Shown here piece after piece: positions 1 to 7,941 of a stretch of DNA of 27,124 nucleotides. The DNA comes from a virus. Both the position numbers and the translations under genes were made by a program. Where the stretch lies: positions 1-27,124 of the IMG/VR virus record IMGVR_UViG_3300046529_000732; one strand, 5' to 3'. The notes beneath the pieces are model-generated. The model was not told the DNA's origin and ran no database searches. It saw nothing but the letters and a program-made list of their open reading frames with translations. How positions within the stretch are numbered: the first letter of the stretch is position 1; every line of letters begins with the position of its first letter.

Positions 1-377
1 CCCGTATCCGATTGCAGCAACATTGCCAACCCTTCAGCCGGCTCAACACCCATAAAAAGATACGGCAATCCATTACTATCCCGACTATTCGAGAGCGTTC
101 CAGAATAATCCCCCTCATAAATAAAATCTGAAATAACTTCTCCAATAGTTGCCTTATAAACCCTGCCCACAACCAACCCATCAACGCTTCGCATATTTGT
201 AGCTTCGGTAACTTTCCTCCGCCAATTAATGCTTGGTAAGAAGTCCGCTGTGGTTTCTAACTTACCCGCCCAAATTTGACAAACCACTTCTGCCGATCCG
301 CCCCATATATCACCAACCGTTACCAAATCAAACGCTGGTATTGGGGTTCCTCCAACCCAAGCGAAATAAAACGTCAT
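1..377 (-). CDS. Phage tail-tip protein, partial (C-terminus beyond window)
   Basis: The frame opens with ATG at 377 and stays open to base 1, giving about 125 residues, so the C-terminal part lies outside the window. Its ATG overlaps the stop of the preceding gene in an ATGA arrangement, which indicates translational coupling and fixes the start. The N-terminus reads MTFYFAWVGGTPIPAFDL and looks like a beta-rich domain rich in aromatic residues. Its position two genes after the tape measure is where siphophages encode distal-tail, hub or baseplate proteins, so a tail-tip structural role is inferred from context. I do not recognise a specific family. Confidence 0.75.
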   Translation of the reverse strand, partial: MTFYFAWVGGTPIPAFDLVTVGDIWGGSAEVVCQIWAGKLETTADFLPSINWRRKVTEATNMRSVDGLVVGRVYKATIGEVISDFIYEGDYSGTLSNSRDSNGLPYLFMGVEPAEGLAMLLQSDT

Positions 378-832
378 GGACTTGTGCTCAACGTCTGTTC
401 CTCGAACTCATACGACCATGAAACAGCCGCGCCGTACTCATCGGTTGATGTATTAAATCCCGTACAAACCATCACCAAGATTGGCTTATAGAATGTAAAA
501 TCCCCTTCAGTCCTAGTGCTGCCCGAAACCGCGTTCCTCTCCTGCAACCCAGGGCTTCCAGTTGGATAACAGAGTTCCGCAACACAATCGATTGTAACTT
601 CCATCCCCGGCCACAAACCCCCAATTGCAGGAGGATTGAGATCATTGCATGAGATCCTACTCTTATACAACTTCATCGACGGAATTGACATATCAATTAA
701 TCTTCCATTCACCGCCCGTTCCAATTTAATAGCCGGAGCGATCGGTTCAATGGTTTGCGTCAGCCCGCGCGCCGAGAACGGCGGAACTTCTGCTCCCGAA
801 ATCCGTAATTCCGTAAAGTCATTAACTTCCAT
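374..832 (-). CDS. Tail-tip (distal tail-like) structural protein
   Basis: This 152-residue protein follows the tape measure by 6 nt. A GAGG Shine-Dalgarno-like run lies just upstream of ATG 832. The sequence is beta-rich with conserved-looking stretches (FSARGLTQTIEPI, GGLWPGMEVTIDC, GDFTFYKPILVMVCTGF) and no signal peptide or membrane segment. Proteins of this size and position, directly after the tape measure, are commonly distal tail or tail-completion proteins. That role is inferred from gene order, because no catalytic motif is visible. It is coupled to the next gene by an ATGA overlap, so both are probably made in similar amounts. Confidence 0.7.
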   Translation of the reverse strand: MEVNDFTELRISGAEVPPFSARGLTQTIEPIAPAIKLERAVNGRLIDMSIPSMKLYKSRISCNDLNPPAIGGLWPGMEVTIDCVAELCYPTGSPGLQERNAVSGSTRTEGDFTFYKPILVMVCTGFNTSTDEYGAAVSWSYEFEEQTLSTSP

Positions 833-838
833 CCTCTA

Positions 839-2749
839 CTACCTCTTCCAACTTGGCGATTTTCCCAAACTTATTAAATCACTCGTTCGGGCATGTTGAA
901 GAAGACTATTCGCCGTTGCATCCGGGGCTACAAGATCAGCGTACGGTCGCCCTTCGATAAACAACGTAAATTTGGTTCGAGAATCAACCAATCCACCAGA
1001 ACCCACCAAACCACCCGCAGCAAATCCCCTACTATTGCTTCGGATTGGCCGCCCAATTGAATTAATCGCTTCCAACAGAGGAAAATTTGCGCGGGTTCCA
1101 ACTGCGTTTACAATGTACTCTCCATCACTAATCCGAATGGAATTACTATCGCTCGTTCCACTCCCGGCCCCCTTAAATAACCCGCCACTAGAAAACCCAT
1201 CTGGAAGTGTGCCGAAGTTGGTCGAGCCGGTATCGAAAGAACCGCCACCCGTTGCCGGCGGGATAGCCGCTGACGCCACCACCCGACTTCCCGGAGCTTG
1301 AATATTAGTACCAAGAACATCATTAATAGCATTTGCAATACTTGTATAATAACTTAATATACTATTTCCAGTTTCTTTCGCTGAAACTTCCAACTCGGCA
1401 AACGGGTTCTCCGCAGTAAATACTTTTGTAATATCATCCACAATTCCCGTCGCAAGAGCAAAACCTCCTACGGGATCAGTTGCTTGAATTTGTTGTTGAA
1501 TTGGTGGCCCCTGAGTGCCGCCGAGCATCCTAGGAATTCTATCTTCAACCCCCTTAGCAATATCAGCAACACCCTGAACTGTGCCTCCAAAAGTAGATTC
1601 TTTAATTTGTTTTTTCGTCTCAGCCAATGCACGATTTAAACCATCAACATCACCTCTATTAAAAGCTGCCGATATTGCTCTTCCAAGATCATTAAACGCA
1701 CCGATAGTTTCACCAAAATTTACCACCCCTTCTTTAAAGAATTGAGCAAGCCTATCCTGAAAGCCTTGAAATTCTGTATTAACTTCCCGAAGCCGCCTAC
1801 TAAATGGATCAAGTGCATTTACATTTGCATCGCCCATTTTATTCTTAAACGCTTCCAAAAATCCCGCTGCATTCCCAAGGCCATTTGCAGCAAGATTTGA
1901 ATTTTGCCCAATAAGGCCAACTTGTTTTGCAAGCTCAGTTGCGGGCGCAACATTTCCTTTTAATAGTTCAGCTATAGCAGAAGTAAGCTTATCAGACGAA
2001 CCTGCTCCCAGAGCAGTATTAAGATTTTCTCCTGCCCGAACAAGCTTTCCAAAATCCACTTGCAACGGCAAAATACCTTCACGACGAATTTGTTCAAATC
2101 TTTTAGCAACCTCTGCCGGAGCAAGTGCTAAATCACGAAATTTAGTAGTAAGGTCTGTTAATTCTTGTGCGGTTTGTGGACCAACAGCAGTTGGGAAATT
2201 AAGCCGTTGAGCATTGTCCTCACCCCCACGAAGAACCGTCGGCCCTCCTCCAAGCGTATTTAATATAACTCCAAATCTTCTAACTCTATCAGAGCTTTCT
2301 AATACCTTTTCACCTAAAACTCCCGCTTCGGCACCAATAGCTACAATTCCACCAAGCGCCAACTTTGATGGCGATATCACTCCACTGAAACGACTTGCCA
2401 ATTCCCTTAAAACATTCCCAACGCCGCCACCTTGCTGGAACAACTGAACAAACTGACCGCCCTGTTGAGTAAAGGTTCGAAATGGACTAATCCCACTCGC
2501 CAAGCTCGTAACAACGTCATTAATTTGGAATGTAAGGTTTTGCGCCGCATATCGAGTTGCTTTAGCGCTAACTTCAACCTGATTTAATCCGGTCTCAAAC
2601 GTCTTTAACCCTTGGTTGGCTCTCTCCGCCCCTTTCTGGATATTTACTCCTAACTGTTCCCCAACCTTTGCAACCCCCTCCAACTGCCGCCTTGCATCAT
2701 CGCCACCGATTATAACAATTCTTTGATTTATATTAACGCCCTGTGCCAT
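839..2749 (-). CDS. Tail tape measure protein
   Basis: This 636-residue protein sets tail length and occupies the tail tube lumen. The N-terminal 120 residues contain a predicted helical stretch with the pattern NLTFQINDVVTSLASGISPF and QGGQFVQLFQQGGG, typical of tape measures in proteobacterial siphophages. The middle is long, helical and Ala/Glu/Lys-rich. The C-terminus has the familiar Gly/Ser segment with SDSNSIRISDGEYIVNA followed by GFAAGGLVG. Applying the usual rule of about 0.15 nm per residue gives a tail near 95 nm (inference). No muralytic or peptidase motif was seen. It sits just after the chaperone and DUF6441-like genes, as in canonical siphophage order. Confidence 0.93.
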   Translation of the reverse strand: MAQGVNINQRIVIIGGDDARRQLEGVAKVGEQLGVNIQKGAERANQGLKTFETGLNQVEVSAKATRYAAQNLTFQINDVVTSLASGISPFRTFTQQGGQFVQLFQQGGGVGNVLRELASRFSGVISPSKLALGGIVAIGAEAGVLGEKVLESSDRVRRFGVILNTLGGGPTVLRGGEDNAQRLNFPTAVGPQTAQELTDLTTKFRDLALAPAEVAKRFEQIRREGILPLQVDFGKLVRAGENLNTALGAGSSDKLTSAIAELLKGNVAPATELAKQVGLIGQNSNLAANGLGNAAGFLEAFKNKMGDANVNALDPFSRRLREVNTEFQGFQDRLAQFFKEGVVNFGETIGAFNDLGRAISAAFNRGDVDGLNRALAETKKQIKESTFGGTVQGVADIAKGVEDRIPRMLGGTQGPPIQQQIQATDPVGGFALATGIVDDITKVFTAENPFAELEVSAKETGNSILSYYTSIANAINDVLGTNIQAPGSRVVASAAIPPATGGGSFDTGSTNFGTLPDGFSSGGLFKGAGSGTSDSNSIRISDGEYIVNAVGTRANFPLLEAINSIGRPIRSNSRGFAAGGLVGSGGLVDSRTKFTLFIEGRPYADLVAPDATANSLLQHARTSDLISLGKSPSWKR

Positions 2750-2752
2750 CTT

Positions 2753-3508
2753 CTATACCGCTTTCCCTACTGTACTGAAGATCAGCTGTGCTAGCCGAGC
2801 ATTGTATAACTCTGGCAAATCATCCCGTCCTTGCTCGTATATTGCAGAAATATTAAACTTCCTCCTAATCTCAACCGAACTAACACCAACAAAAAGTGGT
2901 ATCGAAACAGTCTGATAGCCACCTGCAACACCAAACGCGCGCCGAACCTGGGTCCGCCTAATATTCCTTTGTGCATTCAACAGTTGCGCCAACGTAACCT
3001 TGCCCGACTGTACAAACCGGCCCCGCGCCAACTTAACAAGCGTTCTCTTCTTCGACCGTGCGCTTGGCCGAATAATGTTCCCAACCAAGATGTTCTTTCC
3101 ACCCCGAGTAATTTTATGCAACCGCACCCCCGCCGCAATAAGCCTCGCCGGAGTTGTTGCTTTTCCATTAACCGAATTTGGCGCTGTTGCAAGAGGAATC
3201 CACAACAACGGTTTCCCCACAGCATTTGCGCCTCGTTCAAAAACATTCGCTATATTATAACTATGAAACCCCCGCATAGTCAACTCAGTTACATCATTTG
3301 GCCCTGGAACCCTCGGAAAAATATAAGTCTTAAATCCCGTAACCCATTTTCCTTTAAACCCAGCCCCAGCAATCTCTGCCCGAGCTTTAGATTGGACTTG
3401 GGCCGCTAAGTCCTGAAACGCACCCCGAGCCGCGCCAAAGATTGTTCCTTCAATCTGCTTCGCCGCATCCTTCCAATCTTGGTTTCGTGATTCAACTTTA
3501 ATTTGCAC
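2753..3508 (-). CDS. DUF6441-like minor tail protein
   Basis: This 251-residue protein lies between the tail chaperone and the tape measure. It starts with GTG at 3508, 1 nt after the stop of the frameshift extension. The N-terminal half is helical (FGAARGAFQDLAAQVQSKAR), followed by a region with WVTGFKTYIFPR and NVFERGANAVGKPLLWIPLA. The C-terminus has SIPLFVGVSSVEIRRKFNI, resembling the PLFxLVPQVRLxKRLD-type ending of DUF6441 phage proteins. That assignment is by pattern memory only. DUF6441-like proteins are found next to tape-measure genes in alphaproteobacterial phages. The function is unknown; a role in tail assembly or the tail-head interface is an inference. Confidence 0.72.
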   Translation of the reverse strand: MQIKVESRNQDWKDAAKQIEGTIFGAARGAFQDLAAQVQSKARAEIAGAGFKGKWVTGFKTYIFPRVPGPNDVTELTMRGFHSYNIANVFERGANAVGKPLLWIPLATAPNSVNGKATTPARLIAAGVRLHKITRGGKNILVGNIIRPSARSKKRTLVKLARGRFVQSGKVTLAQLLNAQRNIRRTQVRRAFGVAGGYQTVSIPLFVGVSSVEIRRKFNISAIYEQGRDDLPELYNARLAQLIFSTVGKAV

Positions 3509-3509
3509 C

Positions 3510-3803
3510 CTACTTCACCATCTTCATAACTTCTTTCGGATCACCATGAACCGCAAGAACCTGGATCCTTAGTTGGTCCCTAAGTCCTTTACGATATTCC
3601 CGATCAATTATCTTCAACACCGCCTGAGTTTGCCTCATTGTCATATTCCAGGCAACTTCCCAGCCAAGATGTTTTGCTACTACAAAAATGGCTGCGGCGA
3701 AATCATCTGCGGAATTGGTTCTAGGCTTCCGTTGGCCGTGCCCGGTTTGTTCGTTCCCGGGCTTTCTAACAAAGGGTTTACTTTCCTTCTCGCCTCCGCT
3801 TTC
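3510..3803 (-). CDS. Tail assembly chaperone C-terminal extension (gpT-like, made by -1 frameshift)
   Basis: Immediately downstream of the short chaperone, the -1 frame is open from after a TGA at 3804-3806 to a TAG at 3510-3512. It lacks a convincing start of its own. Its translation includes AAIFVVAKHLGWEVAWNMT, LKIIDREYRKGLRDQ and ends HGDPKEVMKMVK, a helical sequence of the kind that follows the chaperone in lambda-like gpGT fusions. It fills the otherwise empty interval up to the next gene at 3508. A ribosome slipping back one base within 3755-3779 would join it to the upstream chaperone, giving a longer gpGT-like product. The existence of the coding frame is clear; use of frameshifting is inferred from family behaviour. 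Confidence 0.75.
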   Translation of the reverse strand, partial: ESGGEKESKPFVRKPGNEQTGHGQRKPRTNSADDFAAAIFVVAKHLGWEVAWNMTMRQTQAVLKIIDREYRKGLRDQLRIQVLAVHGDPKEVMKMVK

Positions 3804-4129
3804 TCAGCAGAGCCCAATTCCATTATAGACTCAAAGATTGCAAACTGCTCCGCCTCGCTCAATCTCTCTAGTATCAAATCTTCCGTCGCTTTATCTCCAC
3901 AATTACCCATTCCGGTAGCAATAACCGCGGGTATAAGCCCATCCGAAGTAGACTCATACACATCGACAATATTCATCCCGGTTCCGTCAATCAGCTTCTT
4001 TATATCCGGGAACCGTTGTATCAACTGCACCCATTCAAGGTTCTTAATACCCCGCACATTCAAGTCGCCACCACGAATTGTTATTGTTTTTGCCATAACT
4101 TCGGGCGGCGCGATATCAGGAAGTCCCAC
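3680..4129 (-). CDS. Tail assembly chaperone (gpG-like, short form)
   Basis: This 149-residue acidic helical protein is encoded between the tail tube gene and the tape measure, the standard place for the siphophage tail chaperone that binds the tape measure and recruits tube subunits. The GTG start at 4129 is preceded by AGGAG with 6-nt spacing, which is better than the internal ATG at residue 12. The body (GGDLNVRGIKNLEWVQLIQRFPDIKKL, shown here in part) is followed by a low-complexity Pro/Gly tail from about residue 120, as expected for sequence read past a frameshift site. Two canonical X XXY YYZ heptamers occur in its last third. Confidence 0.82.
   Translation of the reverse strand: MGLPDIAPPEVMAKTITIRGGDLNVRGIKNLEWVQLIQRFPDIKKLIDGTGMNIVDVYESTSDGLIPAVIATGMGNCGDKATEDLILERLSEAEQFAIFESIMELGSAEKAEARRKVNPLLESPGTNKPGTANGSLEPIPQMISPQPFL
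3755..3779 (-). promoter_or_regulatory. Candidate -1 ribosomal frameshift (slippery) sites
   Basis: On the minus strand the chaperone frame reads AGC CCG GGA, giving the heptamer C CCG GGA at 3755-3761. A second heptamer, A AAC CCT (frame GTA AAC CCT), lies at 3773-3779. Both fit the X XXY YYZ rule in the zero frame, and slipping back one base at either enters the open gpT-like frame, which has no stop until 3510. Which site is used cannot be decided from sequence alone. Confidence 0.55.
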
Positions 4130-4165
4130 CGGTAACTCCTATTTAAGGTGAACTTACGCTCTGGA

Positions 4166-4708
4166 TCAGATTGGCGGCGATCCCATTGGAATTTCAGCGC
4201 CCGCCGTAATCGGCTGGATATCACCAAACTTCCCTGTAACCGTATCCGCGTTGGCCGTTCCTTCCAAGATCATTTCAGACCAATCTGCATCAGCAAGCCA
4301 TGCAAGCGCGCCGTTCGGACGTAGGCTTACATCATACAAATCAAGCTGGAAAGTTTGGCCGACTGTATTTTCCCCGATTACTCGAAGGGCGCCCCGAACT
4401 TCCGCATCGCTTCCAATCGGCGTCACCGGCGGGGAACCAACATTAGTTCCCATTGCCCACATTTCGAAATTCTCCGGGGAGAATTCGCTCATAGTCAACG
4501 CAACCACCAACGTCTTTCCGAGGTTAATAATCTTAACCGGAATCCGGGTCGAATGCCGGCGGGATTGATATTCCAACGTTTGCACTGTCATGGTGGTGGT
4601 GAAAGTCAAACATTCCCCAAGATCGCGGTAGCTTCCACTACCGGCTTTCATGTACTTGACAATTCCTTTGAACAGAGAGATGTTGTCAACATTTGGAGAA
4701 GCAGGCAT
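4166..4708 (-). CDS. Major tail (tube) protein
   Basis: This 180-residue beta-rich protein starts at ATG 4708 behind a strong GGAGG Shine-Dalgarno (CTTGGAGGTATGTT ATG), fitting a high-copy structural product. Features include LTFTTTMTVQTLEYQSRR near residues 34-51, LGKTLVVALTMSEFSPENFEMW around 63-84, and QTFQLDLYDVSLRPNGALAW around 118-137. This succession of strands is typical of tail tube proteins in which NF/EMW-like segments report on subunit modification. Position between tail terminator and tail chaperone matches the tube gene of siphophages. Confidence rests on gene order plus fold-like pattern; no catalytic residues are expected. Confidence 0.85.
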   Translation of the reverse strand: MPASPNVDNISLFKGIVKYMKAGSGSYRDLGECLTFTTTMTVQTLEYQSRRHSTRIPVKIINLGKTLVVALTMSEFSPENFEMWAMGTNVGSPPVTPIGSDAEVRGALRVIGENTVGQTFQLDLYDVSLRPNGALAWLADADWSEMILEGTANADTVTGKFGDIQPITAGAEIPMGSPPI

Positions 4709-4723
4709 AACATACCTCCAAGT

Positions 4724-5179
4724 TTAGGTTAAGTCCGACAGCCGCAAGGGATAGGTAAACACGAACGTAAGATCGAGCCGTGGTTCTTTCGTCTGAGGGT
4801 CCGGCTCGGGAACTGAACAACCCCCATATCTTATTATTCCATTAGCTCCCATTATAGCTTGGAGCGCAGCATCATTGAGAATTGACGAAATAACTCTCCG
4901 TCGAAACAAACTAGTAACAGCCCCCGCATCCGTTCCATCATCGGCGCGAAGCAAAATTCTAATCTCCGGCGTCAATTCCATAAATTGAATTTGACTAAAC
5001 CTCTTTATTCCTCCTGCAGGCCGATCCAAAGATGTCTCTTCGACCCCATCCATTATCAAAACTGCCGGTCGAGTCAATCCTGGAACATCAAGCCGATTTC
5101 GTGCAACCGCACCAATTCCAGTAACTCCCGCACAAACAACTGGCAACCGTTCTAAGATTTGTTCTCGAACATCTATCAT
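4724..5179 (-). CDS. Tail terminator / minor tail protein (gpU-like position)
   Basis: This is a 151-residue protein if started at ATG 5179; a GTG at 5185 would add two residues. The N-terminus MIDVREQILERLPVVCAGV forms an amphipathic helix, then come strands (PAVLIMDGVEE, FMELTPEIRILLRA) and a C-terminal strand pair (LDLTFVFTYPL). The helix-strand pattern and placement between the head closure protein and the tube protein match tail terminators, which cap the tube and bind the head connector. There are Cys at about 16 and 122, but no enzymatic motif. Identification is by synteny and general pattern. Confidence 0.72.
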   Translation of the reverse strand: MIDVREQILERLPVVCAGVTGIGAVARNRLDVPGLTRPAVLIMDGVEETSLDRPAGGIKRFSQIQFMELTPEIRILLRADDGTDAGAVTSLFRRRVISSILNDAALQAIMGANGIIRYGGCSVPEPDPQTKEPRLDLTFVFTYPLRLSDLT

Positions 5180-5187
5180 AACCACTA

Positions 5188-5565
5188 CTACCCACGCGCC
5201 AATAGATTAACCCGAACCAATGCCCCACCCCAATAGATCGGCATTATATCTTGAATATTCGCGGAACTTCCTTGCACAATAATCCGATCATCCCGCTGCG
5301 GAAGCCCAAACGCCATTGGCGGCGAACCAATGTTCGCTTCCATCAAAATTGTTGGACTTACCACAATTCTAATGTCCCTAACCCCATCCCCAGCTAACAA
5401 GTCCTGCGGTTCACTCGACCGAACCCACGCAGGCAACACAACCGACATAACAACAACCGACGCCCCGGTTGTCGGATCGGTGGCCAGACGTTCCAAAACA
5501 ATACTTTCTCCAGTCCTTCCAATCGACCGTTCCAGCCGAGCAATCTTTCCCCCCGCGGTATCCAT
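5188..5565 (-). CDS. Head-tail adaptor / head closure protein
   Basis: This 125-residue protein begins at ATG 5565, whose A is the last base of the preceding gene's TGA (TGATG). A CCAGG lies 9 nt upstream. The longer GTG/TTG starts at 5568 and 5574 are less likely. The sequence has an N-terminal helix (GGKIARLERSIGRTGESIVLER begins here), then strands with VLPAWVRSSEPQDLLAG, DIRIVVSPTILMEAN and QRDDRIIVQGSSANIQDI, ending in VRVNLL. This SH3-like beta pattern resembles small head-completion or stopper proteins that sit under the portal-connector ring. Gene order (connector, closure, terminator, tube) supports the call. Confidence 0.73.
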   Translation of the reverse strand: MDTAGGKIARLERSIGRTGESIVLERLATDPTTGASVVVMSVVLPAWVRSSEPQDLLAGDGVRDIRIVVSPTILMEANIGSPPMAFGLPQRDDRIIVQGSSANIQDIMPIYWGGALVRVNLLARG

Positions 5566-6191
5566 CACGCCCAACCTGGATCAGAATAAACATCGAGCAA
5601 ATCCATAACCGCTTTCTCAACATCCGTTTGATCGCGATAAGTTACCGAATCAATCTCAAACGTAGTTTCGCTCCGTACTGTTGGATCGCGCGAACCATAC
5701 CAATATGCCTTTGACAACAACAGTGTTGCCCGAACCAATCCGCCAGGAAGCTTGTCAGGTGGTGGGCTTCCAGACAAATCATATCCTCCCGTGAAATCCA
5801 CAACAATACTTGGCGCACCGATAATTCCACTAATAAAACCAGTATAATTAATTCTATATAACATCCCCTTTCTCGCATCATTGGCAAAATCAACATCTTC
5901 AACCAACACTACCCCGTTCTCAACCACTGAAGCAATATTAGAAACTGGCCGTCGGGCCAAAACCAACGTTGGAACGTTTTCCCAAAAACCAATATAATAT
6001 GTCTGATTTATACCTTCGCTGACCCAAACCCGCCCAGTTAGATCCTCCACAACCCCGCTCGCCTGACTAATAATTTCGCTCAATCGGACATCGGAAGCGT
6101 TGTTGGTAATATTCAATTCTGATTTAAGCGTATCCAATGTAATAAGATCATGGCTAACCGCGGGGGTGGTTACTTTGATAATTGAGCGCAT
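5565..6191 (-). CDS. gp6-like head-tail connector protein
   Basis: This 208-residue protein starts at ATG 6191 with AAGGA 8 nt upstream. The N-terminal half is helical and typical of HK97 gp6/DNA-packaging connectors: LITLDTLKSELNI, then DVRLSEIISQASGVVEDLTGRV. The middle is a beta insertion (LVLARRPVSNIASVVENGV, DFTGGYDL). A C-terminal helical part includes LVRATLLLSKAYWYGSRDP and VEKAVMDLLDVY. Such proteins form the adaptor ring beneath the portal. It heads the head-tail joining block, but here it is separated from the portal by about 8 kb of fibre and repeat genes, which is an uncommon arrangement. Confidence 0.85.
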   Translation of the reverse strand: MRSIIKVTTPAVSHDLITLDTLKSELNITNNASDVRLSEIISQASGVVEDLTGRVWVSEGINQTYYIGFWENVPTLVLARRPVSNIASVVENGVVLVEDVDFANDARKGMLYRINYTGFISGIIGAPSIVVDFTGGYDLSGSPPPDKLPGGLVRATLLLSKAYWYGSRDPTVRSETTFEIDSVTYRDQTDVEKAVMDLLDVYSDPGWA

Positions 6192-6195
6192 CTTA

Positions 6196-6618
6196 TTATT
6201 CCTTCACTTTTCCGTCGCGACCGTCCGCGCCCCGTTTAACCGCGAGCGTCCAAGCCTTCGACCCGCCACCAGGCTTGTCTTTTGTTGGTTCATTACAATG
6301 ATACAGGCTTCCGCCCCAAGTTACTGTATCCCCCCGAACATATTCGTTATTCTCTACATACACTCCCCGATAAATTTGCATAGGAAAATTAATTTCCCAA
6401 GCTTTCGGCGGAATCCCATTCCGAGCCAACGTGAACGTAACTTTACGTTCCCCGTCATACTTTATATCATAATCATCAAACCCCAAGCCGGGCGGCCCTG
6501 GCTTACCGCCTTCTCTTATAAACGCTCGAACTTCTTCCAGTGCGCGGGACGCAAGGTTTATTGCAACTCCCACCCCTTGCCAAACCGAATAGCGCGGAAG
6601 CGGTATTTTATCAGACAT
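6196..6618 (-). CDS. Virion-associated protein with putative carbohydrate-binding module
   Basis: This is a 140-residue protein; ATG 6618 is preceded by AGAGGCGG with about 7-nt spacing. Residues 20-45 contain an N-terminal helix and a short Gly-Pro-rich hinge (GGKPGPPGLGF). Residues 83-135 read RGVYVENNEYVRGDTVTWGG then SLYHCNEPTKDKPGGGSKAW, matching the Y-x-x-GD-x-V-x-(W/Y)-x-G-x-x-(Y/W) pattern of ChiA-type chitin/cellulose-binding modules (CBM5/12-like). It ends with GRDG. Together with the neighbouring fibre genes this suggests an adhesin or accessory fibre protein that contacts host-surface glycans. The binding-module call is by motif; the role is inference. Confidence 0.7.
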   Translation of the reverse strand: MSDKIPLPRYSVWQGVGVAINLASRALEEVRAFIREGGKPGPPGLGFDDYDIKYDGERKVTFTLARNGIPPKAWEINFPMQIYRGVYVENNEYVRGDTVTWGGSLYHCNEPTKDKPGGGSKAWTLAVKRGADGRDGKVKE

Positions 6619-6619
6619 T

Positions 6620-7780
6620 TTAAGCCGCCTCTAACAGAATTAACAACTCGTCATCGTTTAGGTTTTGTTCACCAACTGCGCCGCCACCGATAATCGACAC
6701 CTTGGCCGCAACCAAATCCGTTGAACCAAATTCACCATCAATCGAAATAGAACCTAAAGAATTCCCACCTATTAATTGTACTGTTACAACAAATACCGCG
6801 CCGGGCGCTTCACCATCGATTATTACAATAGGTGGAATTTGCGGTAGCGGAATGCCGCTATTACCCGCAGAAAATCTAATCGACGCCCCAACAGCCGCAG
6901 CCGTTGACGTTCCCTGGGCAGCACCATCAGCAGTAATAGTTTCAAAATTATTATTTGCATGTGCTGTGCTAGTTCCGGCTGCACTTCCAGCCGCACTCGC
7001 TACACTTGATCCAACCGCAACATTTGTTGAAGATCCAACAATCTCACCGTCAAACGTTGCAATTGATGTACCAACACCATCAACCGCCGAAGTCCCATCG
7101 GAACTTCCTGCGCCCCAATGAATTTCAATAGAAATTGCAGAAACTAAACTAGAACCGACTGAACTTCCATCGCCGGCGAATTCTGCGACACCTGTTGCTT
7201 CTACATTGCTTGTCCCGACCGAGGCTCCCAAACCCCAATGAACAGTAACACTATCCGCTGAAACAGAACTGGTACCGTTTGAACTACCGACACTTGCGGC
7301 GACCGAACCACCAACCGCTTGAACAACGCTTGTACCAAATGAACTACCGGCCCCGCTTGCAACGCTGGCCCCAATTCCTGCTACAGTTGAAGTTCCATTA
7401 GAATTTCCAGCCGCCGCCGCAACCGATGCACCGTTCGCAATTACTGAACTAGTACCAGTTGAATTTCCACTTGATGCTGCGACCGATCTTCCACCCGCAA
7501 GTACAACACCAATACCGACCGAACTCCCCACAGCCGCTGCAACACCAGCCCCAACTGCAACAACCGTAGCAATTCCAGAACAGCTACCAACCGACGCTAC
7601 AGTCGATCCACCAATCGCTGTTACGCTGACGGTTCCCGAAGAACTTCCAATACCCCAATGAATCGTAACACTGGTTACAGAAACCGTTGCAATACCAATA
7701 GACGCACCAGCAGACGCACGAATACCTGATGGTATTTGGCCTAATGCCAGTTCGCCTACTGCACCGAAACCGTTACTCAT
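6620..7780 (-). CDS. Ser/Gly/Ala tandem-repeat structural protein (fibre-like)
   Basis: This is a 386-residue protein. From about residue 20 to 300 it consists of imperfect repeats of about 20 residues, e.g. SVAAAAGNSNGTSTVAGIGA, with recurring SxGTS, SVAA and VTVHWG units. The C-terminal ~80 residues are non-repetitive (IPPIVIIDGEAPGAVFVVTV begins it) and end in an acidic helix, DDELLILLEAA. No signal peptide or membrane segment is seen. Repeats of small residues and alternating hydrophobics would suit a beta-solenoid or beta-helical fibre; this is inference. Its ATG overlaps the stop of the 54-residue coiled-coil gene (ATGA). Underlying DNA repeats are diverged, so the duplication is not recent. 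Confidence 0.75.
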   Translation of the reverse strand: MSNGFGAVGELALGQIPSGIRASAGASIGIATVSVTSVTIHWGIGSSSGTVSVTAIGGSTVASVGSCSGIATVVAVGAGVAAAVGSSVGIGVVLAGGRSVAASSGNSTGTSSVIANGASVAAAAGNSNGTSTVAGIGASVASGAGSSFGTSVVQAVGGSVAASVGSSNGTSSVSADSVTVHWGLGASVGTSNVEATGVAEFAGDGSSVGSSLVSAISIEIHWGAGSSDGTSAVDGVGTSIATFDGEIVGSSTNVAVGSSVASAAGSAAGTSTAHANNNFETITADGAAQGTSTAAAVGASIRFSAGNSGIPLPQIPPIVIIDGEAPGAVFVVTVQLIGGNSLGSISIDGEFGSTDLVAAKVSIIGGGAVGEQNLNDDELLILLEAA

Positions 7781-7941
7781 TCGGGCGGAACTATTGGCTT
7801 ATCGCGTTCAGCGATCTCGGCTTTCAGTTTATCAATCTCCGTTTGAAGCTGAAAGTTTTGTACCTTCAGATTCACACACATGGCCAACGCCGCATTACGT
7901 TGTTCTTCTAGTGTGGTTATAATTACATCAATTTCCGTCAT
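7777..7941 (-). CDS. Small coiled-coil protein (54 aa)
   Basis: A short frame, ATG 7941 to TGA 7777, fills the gap between two longer genes. It overlaps both by exactly 4 nt: ATGA with the upstream stop at 7938 and ATGA with the downstream start at 7780. This double coupling is strong evidence for a real gene. The product starts MTEIDVIITTLEEQRNAALA, continues with heptad-like leucines and glutamates (LQTEIDKLKAEIAERDK) and is predicted to be one long helix or coiled coil, with no membrane segment. Small coiled-coil proteins next to tail-fibre genes are frequent in phages, possibly as assembly factors. The function is unknown. Confidence 0.75.
   Translation of the reverse strand: MTEIDVIITTLEEQRNAALAMCVNLKVQNFQLQTEIDKLKAEIAERDKPIVPPE

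Noticed and set aside
374-491. Plus-strand frames at 233-491 near the left edge
   Set aside because: They run antisense to the coupled tail-tip genes (ATGA overlap at 374-377), lack ribosome-binding sites and have no recognisable domain.
839-2749. Lytic transglycosylase or peptidase domain within the tape measure
   Set aside because: No catalytic Glu-containing SLT motif, NlpC/P60 Cys-His pair or LysM-like segment was found in the 636 residues.
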